Below, piece after piece: positions 58,764-64,000 of a stretch of 64,000 nucleotides of DNA; positions within the stretch are counted from its first letter, which is position 1, and every line of letters starts with the position of its first letter. The stretch is from assembly GCA_963728925.1 (NCBI GenBank), contig CAVSMB010000014.1, positions 310,001 through 374,000 on the forward strand, in the 5' to 3' direction. A model generated the notes under the pieces. That model was not told the DNA's origin, searched no databases, and was given only the letters and a program-made list of their open reading frames with translations. Both the position numbers and the translations under genes were made by a program. The DNA comes from JBBPZA01 sp963728925 (GTDB taxonomy: Bacteria; Actinomycetota; Thermoleophilia; Solirubrobacterales; Solirubrobacteraceae).

Positions 58764-59309
58764 ATGGGTGATGTACGTTGGCATACGCAGATGAGCCTCG
58801 ACGGCTTCATCGCCGGCCCGGACGACGACATGCGGTGGGTGTTCGAGGCGGAGGCCGGATCAGGCGAGGCGATCGACGCAGTGGTCCGATCCACGGGCGC
58901 GTTGCTGGTCGGTCGGCGGACGCAAGACGTCGAGGACCGAGAGCAGCCCGGCTTCTACGGCGGCGACTATCGCGGCCCGTTCTTCGTCCTGCGGCACGAC
59001 CCGCCGGCGGACCCTCCCGTGGTCAAGGGGGTCAACGGTCGCTTCCTGGACGTCGAGATCGAGGAGCCGGTGGCGATTGCGCAGCAGACGGCGGAGGGCG
59101 GCGATGTCGGCATCCTCGGCGCCGACATCGCCCGGCAGTGCCTCGAGGCCGACCTCGTCGACGAGATCCTCGTGCACATCACACCCGTGCTGCTCGGTGA
59201 CGGCGTTGCCCTCTTCAGCCGCCCTGGCGGCGCACCGATCAAGCTCGAGCGGAGCTCGGTTCACGAGAGCGGCCAGTTGACGGCGCTCCGCTTCACGGTT
59301 CGCCGATAG
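58764..59309 (+). CDS. Dihydrofolate-reductase-like (RibD C-terminal) protein
   Basis: 181 residues from ATG 58764 with a strong GGAGGAG site. RibD-C/DHFR-like fold: WHTQMSLDGFIAGPDDDMRWVFE, ALLVGRRTQDVED, VGILGADIARQCLEADLVDEILVHITPVLLGDGVALF. A stand-alone NADPH-reductase-like protein, common in actinobacteria, with unknown substrate. A truncated paralogue lies at 59529-59921. Confidence 0.8.
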   Translation: MGDVRWHTQMSLDGFIAGPDDDMRWVFEAEAGSGEAIDAVVRSTGALLVGRRTQDVEDREQPGFYGGDYRGPFFVLRHDPPADPPVVKGVNGRFLDVEIEEPVAIAQQTAEGGDVGILGADIARQCLEADLVDEILVHITPVLLGDGVALFSRPGGAPIKLERSSVHESGQLTALRFTVRR

Positions 59310-59529
59310 GGCTCTGCCCGAGCAGCTCACCGAGCGCGTCGAGCAACGAGCCGACGCCCTCCGCCCGCGGTGCGACGGGTTCGTGCCCGTCGAGGTAGGC
59401 GCCGTGCTCGGTGAGGCGCAGCTGCGTGCCGGCGCCGTCCGGGCGGAGCTCGACCGTCGTGAGGGAGACCGAGATCCGGGTGCCGTCGAGCAGCATCTCG
59501 TGGGTGTGGACGATGCGCTCGTTCTCCGG
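59293..59529 (-). pseudogene. SRPBCC/AHSA1-type gene, C-terminal remnant
   Basis: Frame from about 59529: PENERIVHTHEMLLDGTRISVSL, TTVELRPDGAGTQLRLTEHGAYLDG, HEP...GSLLDALGELLG to a stop at 59293. This is the last half of an SRPBCC domain. The N-terminal half is gone; the frame ends exactly where the divergent reductase fragment begins. ATG 59496 could only start a 67-residue piece. Overlaps the 3' end of the plus-strand reductase gene by 17 bp. Confidence 0.75.
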
Positions 59530-59921
59530 GCCCCTGGGGCGACGGGTCGTGGAAGGGGTTCTCGGGCGACGAGCCGCCCTACCACCACCCGGTCTTCGTC
59601 CTCACCAACCATGCCCGCGAGCCACTCGAGATGCAGGGCGGCACGACCTTCCATTTCGTCACCGACGGCATCGAGTCGGCGCTCGAGCAGGCCAAGGACG
59701 CCGCCGCACGGAAGGACGTGTCGCTGGGAGGCGGTGCGACCGCCGTCCAGCAGTACCTGGCAGCGGGACTGCTCGACGAGTTGCTCATCTCCCTGGTCCC
59801 CGTCCTCCTCAAGCGCGGCGAGCGGCTGTTCGACGATCTTGGCGATGCCACACCGGCTGTGGAGCAGGTCGAAGCGATACCGGCGCCCGGGGTGACGCAC
59901 CTGCGCTACCGCGTCGCGTAG
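59529..59921 (+). pseudogene. Dihydrofolate-reductase-like paralogue, N-terminus missing
   Basis: From 59529 the plus strand reads GPWGDGSWKGFSGDEPPYHHP, VFVLTNHAREPLEMQGGTTFHFVTDGIESALEQAKDAA, DVSLGGGATAVQQYLAAGLLDELLISLVPVLLKRGERLF to 59921, the last two-thirds of a RibD-C protein. The first 60 or so residues are absent. ATG 59631 gives only a 96-residue product. It meets the divergent SRPBCC fragment base to base. Confidence 0.75.
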
Positions 59922-59989
59922 GGATGAACGGCCCCTCGGGACCGCCTCGGCGAGGCGCGCGGCACGCCGTTGCCCCTCGCCGCGACAAC

Positions 59990-59999
59990 TGATATATCA
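59990..59999. promoter_or_regulatory. TGATATATCA palindrome before the dimethylglycine oxidase gene
   Basis: A perfect 10-bp palindrome ending 5 nt before ATG 60005, with the longer shared string CGAC-ACTGATATAT also found upstream of the ALDH gene. AT-rich palindromes of this form are typical of GntR/FCD-type regulators; the position over the start region would block transcription. No regulator gene is in the window. Confidence 0.55.
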
Positions 60000-60004
60000 C
60001 GACG

Positions 60005-62482
60005 ATGATGTCCGCTGACCTCCCTGGGTCCGCGCGCGCGGTGATCGTCGGCGGCGGCGTGGCCGGCGCCAGCGTCGCCCACCACCTCGCTCGCGAAGGA
60101 TGGACCGACCTGGCGCTGCTCGACCAGGGGCCGCTGTGGGAGACCGGGGGCTCGACCTCCCACGCCCCCGGGCTCGTCTTCCAGCTCAATGCCTCGCCGA
60201 CCATGACCCGGCTCGCGCAGGACACCATCGCGCTGTTCTCCTCGCTCGAGCTCGACGGCGAGCCGTGCTTCCACCCGGTGGGCGGCCTCGAGGTGGCGAC
60301 GAACGAGGAGCGCTGGGCCGAGCTCGACCGCCGCTACGGGCGCGCGCGCTCGTTCGGCACGCCCGCGGCGCTGCTCGATCCCGCGGCGACCGTCGCGCAC
60401 GTGCCGCTGCTGGACCCGGGCGCGATCGTCGGTGCGCTGCACACGCCCAGCGACGGCATCGCCAAGGGCGTGCGGGCGGCGGCCGCGATGGCGGCGCACG
60501 CCGGCGACGCCTTGCACAGCGTCGGCGACTGCGAGGTGACCGGCTTCGAGCGCGCCGGCGGGCGCGTCCGCGCGGTGCACACGACGCTGGGGACGGTCCG
60601 AACGGACACTGTTGTCCTCGCCGGCGGGATCTGGGGGCCCAAGCTCGCCGCCCTGGCCGGGGTCCGCGTCCCGCTGGTCCCGGTCGAGCACCAGTACGTC
60701 GTGACCGCGCCGCTGGCCTCGCTCGCCGGGGAGACGGCCGAGGTCCGTCACCCGATCGTGCGCCACCAGGACCACTCGATGTATGTCCGCCAGCACGCCG
60801 ACGCCTACGGGATCGGCAACTACCGCCACGAGCCGCGGCTGATCGAGCCCGAGGCGATCCGCCCCCCCGGGGAGGACGGGCAGCCCTCGGTGCTCCCGTT
60901 CACCGAGGAGGACTTCGCCGCCGCGGCCGCCGAGGCTGGGCGGATGTTCCCGGCGCTGGCCGGGGCGCCCCGCGCTCGCGCGCTCAACGGCCTGATGTCC
61001 TTCACCCCCGACGGCTTCCCGCTGCTCGGGGAGACGGCGGCGGTCCGCGGCCTGTGGCTCGCGCAGGCGATCTGGGTCACCCACTCGGGCGGGTGCGGTC
61101 GGGCGCTCGCCGAGCTCATGACCCACGGCGACGTGGGCCTCGACCTGCACGAGTGCGATCCCCAGCGCTTCGACGCCCACGGCCTCAGCCGCGCCTACGC
61201 CCGGGCCCGCGGCGCGCAGCAGTACCGCGAGGTCTACGACGTCATCCACCCGCGCCAGCAGTCCGGGCAGGCGCGCGGGCTGCGCCGCACGCCCTTCCAC
61301 GACCGCGAGGGGGCGCTCGGCGCCGCCTTCTTCGAGAGCGCCGGGTGGGAGCTTCCCCAGTGGTACGAGGGCAACGCGCCGCTCGCCGCCGCGAACGGAC
61401 AGCCCTCGCGCTCGGCGTGGTCGGCGCGCGAGTGGTCGCCGATCGCCGCCGCCGAGCACGTCGCCTGCCGGGAGCGGGTGGGCCTTTTCGACTTGACCCC
61501 GTTCACCAAGGTCGAGGTCAGCGGCCCGGGGGCCGCAGCCTACCTCCAGCACCTCGCGGCCAACGACGTCGACCGCCCCGCAGGCACCATCGTCTACACC
61601 GCGATGCTCGCTCCGCGCGGCGGGATCATGTGCGATCTCACCGTCACCCGCATCGACGAGGAGCGCTTCTGGGTGGTGACCGGCGGGGCCGTGGGGCGCC
61701 ACGACATCGCCTGGATGCGGCGCAACCTCCCCTCCGACGGGTCGGTGCACATCGAGGAGCGCACCTCGGGGCTCTGCTGCCTGGGCCTGTGGGGGCCGCG
61801 AGCGCGCGACGTGCTGGCCGCCGTCACGGAGGAGGACGTGGGCAACGCCGCGCTTCCCTACATGCGCGCGCGCGACATCCACGTCGACTGCGTCCCGGTG
61901 CGCGCTCTGCGGATCTCCTACGTCGGCGAGCTGGGGTGGGAGCTCTACGCGCCGACCGAGTTCGCGGCGGCGCTGTGGGACGCGTTGTGGGACGCGGGGG
62001 AGCCGCACGGGATCGCCGCGTGCGGCGGCGGCGCCTACGACTCGCTGCGCCTGGAGAAGGGCTACCGGCTGTGGGGCCAGGACATCGACGAGGAGCACGA
62101 CCCCTACGAGGCTGGGCTGGGGTGGGCGGTGCGCCTGGGCAAGGGCCCGTTCCTCGGCTCGCAGGCCGCCGCGGACATCAAGGCTCGCGGCCCGGCGCGG
62201 CGCCTGCGCTGCATGGTCACCGACGACCCCGCAGTCGTCCTGCTGGGCAAGGAGCCGCTGCTCGACGGCGACGAGGTCCTCGGCTGGGTGACGAGCGCGG
62301 GCTACGGCGCGACCGTCGGGGAGAGCATCCTCTACGGCTACCTGCCGGCGGCACACGCGGAGCTCGGCACGCGCCTCGCGGTCTACGCCGACGGCGTCGC
62401 CCACCCGGTCGCCGTTGTGGCCGAGCCGCGCTTCGACCCCGACAACTCGCGGTTGAAGGACGTCGAGGCAGCAGCGGTATGA
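60005..62482 (+). CDS. Dimethylglycine oxidase/dehydrogenase-like FAD + GcvT fusion
   Basis: 825 residues from ATG 60005 (ATG 60008 equivalent). N-terminal DAO-type FAD domain: VIVGGGVAGASVAHHLAREG, and GGSTSHAPGLVFQLN, the place of the FAD-linking His in Arthrobacter dimethylglycine oxidase. From about residue 440 the GcvT/aminomethyltransferase part: FDLTPFTKVEVSGPGAAAYLQHL, APRGGIMCDLTVTRI, GLWGPRARDVL, YVGELGWELYAP, LRLEKGYRLWGQDID. Oxidises dimethylglycine to sarcosine and passes the carbon to tetrahydrofolate. Sarcosine dehydrogenase is the close alternative. Confidence 0.85.
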   Translation: MMSADLPGSARAVIVGGGVAGASVAHHLAREGWTDLALLDQGPLWETGGSTSHAPGLVFQLNASPTMTRLAQDTIALFSSLELDGEPCFHPVGGLEVATNEERWAELDRRYGRARSFGTPAALLDPAATVAHVPLLDPGAIVGALHTPSDGIAKGVRAAAAMAAHAGDALHSVGDCEVTGFERAGGRVRAVHTTLGTVRTDTVVLAGGIWGPKLAALAGVRVPLVPVEHQYVVTAPLASLAGETAEVRHPIVRHQDHSMYVRQHADAYGIGNYRHEPRLIEPEAIRPPGEDGQPSVLPFTEEDFAAAAAEAGRMFPALAGAPRARALNGLMSFTPDGFPLLGETAAVRGLWLAQAIWVTHSGGCGRALAELMTHGDVGLDLHECDPQRFDAHGLSRAYARARGAQQYREVYDVIHPRQQSGQARGLRRTPFHDREGALGAAFFESAGWELPQWYEGNAPLAAANGQPSRSAWSAREWSPIAAAEHVACRERVGLFDLTPFTKVEVSGPGAAAYLQHLAANDVDRPAGTIVYTAMLAPRGGIMCDLTVTRIDEERFWVVTGGAVGRHDIAWMRRNLPSDGSVHIEERTSGLCCLGLWGPRARDVLAAVTEEDVGNAALPYMRARDIHVDCVPVRALRISYVGELGWELYAPTEFAAALWDALWDAGEPHGIAACGGGAYDSLRLEKGYRLWGQDIDEEHDPYEAGLGWAVRLGKGPFLGSQAAADIKARGPARRLRCMVTDDPAVVLLGKEPLLDGDEVLGWVTSAGYGATVGESILYGYLPAAHAELGTRLAVYADGVAHPVAVVAEPRFDPDNSRLKDVEAAAV

Positions 62483-62587
62483 CCTCGACCTCGGCGGCGT
62501 CCGCGATGCTTACGATTGGCGCGGGCGCACGAAGGTTGGGTTTCGGCCCCACTCCTCCCTCGTCAGATGCCGTAGACGCACGCACTC

Positions 62588-62603
62588 CGCTTCCGCGGAA
62601 GCG
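62588..62603. terminator. Palindrome between convergent genes
   Basis: CGCTTCCGCGGAAGCG, a perfect 16-bp palindrome in the 143-bp gap between the oxidase and the MTHFR gene, which converge. No T-run follows, so it is at best a weak two-way terminator. Confidence 0.4.
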
Positions 62604-62625
62604 TCCGCGACGGCCCCGTGAGGCG

Positions 62626-63564
62626 CTACACCGCCACCTCGGGCCGATGCCCGTGCGCCTCGCGCTCGGCGCGCGGCGGGATCCCGAGGCGCTTGCAGAG
62701 CTTCGCGATGCCCGCGTCCCGGCGGAAGGAGATCAGGTGCAGGCCGGCCGTCCCGGGTTGGGCGAGGGCGTGGGCGGCGAGCTCGTGCGCGAGCTCGAAG
62801 CACTCGGTCTGCTGGTCGGCCGCCGCGTCGACGCGCGCCATGATCGAGGGGGGCACGCTGATTCCGGGGACCTTCTCGTCGACGAAGCGCAGGGCGCTGG
62901 CCGAGCGCAGGATGCAGACCGAGGGGATGAGCGCCGCACGGCGTGAGAGCCCGGCGTCGCGGGCGGTCGCCATGAAGCGCTCCAGGCGCTCGGGCTCGAA
63001 GCAGATCTGGAGCTGGAAGAAGCGCGCGCCGGCGAGCGCCTTCTTCATCGCGCGGCGCACGCGCTCCTCGTAGGGCGGCGCGCCGGGGTTCTCGACGGCG
63101 CCGATGAACAGCGGCGGCGCCGGTTCGAGGGCGCGGCCGGAGAGGTAGCGGCCGCGGGCCAGCGCGTCGGCCACCGCGATCAGCTGGGGCGCGTCGAGGT
63201 CGAAGACGCGGCGCGCCTCGGGCTGGTCACCGGCCGTCACGTCGTCGCCGGTCATGCAACACAGGTTCTCGACTCCGTGCATGGCGGCCCCCACGATGTC
63301 GGACTGCAGGGCGAGCCGGTTGCGGTCGCGGCAGGTCAGCTGCATGACCGGCTCCATGCCGGCCTGCCGGAGGGCGACGGCCACCGCCAGCGGCGAGGCG
63401 TGCGAGTGGGCCGCGGCGTTGTCGGTCGCGTTGACCGCGTCGAGGTAGTGCTTCATCGGCGCGAGTTGGCGCTGGATCTCCGCGAGGCCGCCGCCGTCGA
63501 TCACCGGCATCTCGGCCGTCACCACGAGCTCGCCGGCGGCCAGCCTGCCCTCGAGGCGCGACAC
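62626..63564 (-). CDS. Methylenetetrahydrofolate reductase (MetF-like)
   Basis: 312 residues from GTG 63564. TIM-barrel MTHFR features: ELVVTAEMPVIDGGG at the start, AVNATDNAAAHSHASPLAVAVAL, PVMQLTCRDRNRLALQSDIVGAAMHGVENLCCMTGDDV, RFFQLQICFEP. Would interconvert methylene- and methyl-tetrahydrofolate, taking the C1 unit released from dimethylglycine. Preceded one base away by the Cys-rich MTHFR C-terminal-type protein, so the two probably act together. Confidence 0.85.
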   Translation of the reverse strand: MSRLEGRLAAGELVVTAEMPVIDGGGLAEIQRQLAPMKHYLDAVNATDNAAAHSHASPLAVAVALRQAGMEPVMQLTCRDRNRLALQSDIVGAAMHGVENLCCMTGDDVTAGDQPEARRVFDLDAPQLIAVADALARGRYLSGRALEPAPPLFIGAVENPGAPPYEERVRRAMKKALAGARFFQLQICFEPERLERFMATARDAGLSRRAALIPSVCILRSASALRFVDEKVPGISVPPSIMARVDAAADQQTECFELAHELAAHALAQPGTAGLHLISFRRDAGIAKLCKRLGIPPRAEREAHGHRPEVAV

Positions 63565-63565
63565 T

Positions 63566-63916
63566 TCAGGCGTCCCAGCCGGGTGGCGTCACCTTGTCGC
63601 GGCCGGTGAGCAGGTTGCGCCACGAGGACGTTCCCTCCAGCCGATTGTCCACCGGGGGACGCAGCACATCGATGTGGCCCTTCCACGACGGCAGCCGCGC
63701 CGCGCGCTCGTCCGCCTTGAGCCACACACAGCGCATCTCGGGCTTGACCTCGCACCCGCCGTCGGGCCGCACACCGCCGCAGGGGCCGTTGCGCAGCGTC
63801 TTGGGGCAGGTCATCGGGCAGGTCAGCCCGGTGTCGTGCAGCACGCACTGCCCGCACATGCGGCAGCCCCAGATCGGCCCCTTGACCGCGTGCTCGAGCC
63901 GCTCGAGCACGCTCAC
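63566..63916 (-). CDS. MTHFR C-terminal-type Cys-rich protein
   Basis: 116 residues from GTG 63916 behind GAGGAG. Cys-rich core GCRMCGQCVLHDTGLTCPMTCPKTLRNGPCGGV followed by CEVKPEMRCVW; this is the pattern of the MTHFR_C domain, thought to bind an iron-sulfur centre or zinc and to help MTHFR use a ferredoxin-like donor. Its GTG overlaps the previous stop (GTGA) and its own stop is adjacent to the MTHFR start. Confidence 0.8.
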   Translation of the reverse strand: MSVLERLEHAVKGPIWGCRMCGQCVLHDTGLTCPMTCPKTLRNGPCGGVRPDGGCEVKPEMRCVWLKADERAARLPSWKGHIDVLRPPVDNRLEGTSSWRNLLTGRDKVTPPGWDA

Positions 63917-64000
63917 AAGGGCTCCTCGCGGGTGCCGCCGACGGGTCCCTCGGGCGAGAACGGCCACTCCTCGAACGCGATGCAACGGCCGTTGGCGTCG
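63913..64000 (-). CDS. 3' end of a gene cut by the window edge
   Basis: The minus strand is open to the edge and encodes DANGRCIAFEEWPFSPEGP, VGGTREEPL, stop at 63913-63915, overlapping the next start. The last ~28 residues do not allow identification. Same operon as the two MTHFR-type genes. Confidence 0.55.
   Translation of the reverse strand, partial: DANGRCIAFEEWPFSPEGPVGGTREEPL

Overview
The window is GC-rich (roughly 70%) actinobacterial-type chromosomal DNA. A chained mce cluster with an MMPL transporter, a mycobacterial-type integration host factor, many GTG/TTG starts, ATGA-type gene overlaps and repeated leaderless promoter signatures (TANNNT ending 6-9 nt before a start codon) suggest a deep-branching actinobacterium. 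The class Thermoleophilia (Solirubrobacterales) is my best guess, by inference only.

Layout. (1) 1-11.0 kb: the distal part of an mce operon, with five Mce subunits (the first cut by the window edge), a 12-TM MMPL transporter and a membrane-anchored thioredoxin-fold protein. One Mce gene carries an internal ~850-bp patch of foreign-looking codon use. (2) 11.0-20 kb: a B3/B4-domain protein; a conserved small gene whose last codons were cut off by an IS4-superfamily insertion sequence (perfect 4-bp target duplication); a VOC protein; mIHF; a divergent pair of an alpha-oxoamine synthase and a GNAT-like protein that resembles a sphingolipid/ceramide gene pair; an AlkA glycosylase; remnants of SRPBCC and TetR genes. 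(3) 20.5-24 kb: a minus-strand ThiXYZ-like pyrimidine/thiamine-precursor ABC operon behind a TPP riboswitch, with a 10-bp hairpin that presents the first start codon in its loop and an unrecognised multi-TM fourth gene. (4) 25.155-36.390 kb: an 11.2-kb integrative element with a large serine integrase, inserted in a surface M23-peptidase gene at a 12-bp duplicated core. It carries a zinc-ribbon helicase/replication ATPase, a P27-type terminase small subunit, an HK97-type capsid protein, an HNH gene and unknown genes, but no portal, large terminase or tail. It looks like a capsid-encoding phage satellite, itself hit by an IS982-family element. (5) 36.5-48 kb: VWA/MoxR pair, small membrane proteins, a decayed acyl-CoA dehydrogenase, an ArsA-like ATPase, a glucuronyl C5-epimerase-like protein, a lipoprotein, a Ca2+/H+ antiporter and TerC; then an IS5-family element exactly at the stop codon of an acidic small protein gene. 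(6) 49-64 kb: a putative choline/betaine catabolic region: aldehyde dehydrogenase, APC permease (frameshifted), GMC dehydrogenase, DUF294 signalling protein plus DnaQ-like exonuclease, dimethylglycine oxidase-like FAD/GcvT protein, and methylenetetrahydrofolate reductase in two parts. A TGATATAT(C/A)A box lies upstream of both the aldehyde dehydrogenase and the dimethylglycine oxidase. An IS66 element, decayed itself, sits between the ALDH/permease promoter and the permease.

How it fits together: choline or a related quaternary amine would be imported, oxidised to betaine (GMC + ALDH), demethylated, and dimethylglycine oxidised with the methyl group passed to tetrahydrofolate and handled by MetF-like reductase. 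The region as a whole is plastic: four insertion sequences of four families, one integrative element, and at least six gene remnants. No tRNA, rRNA or CRISPR array was seen.
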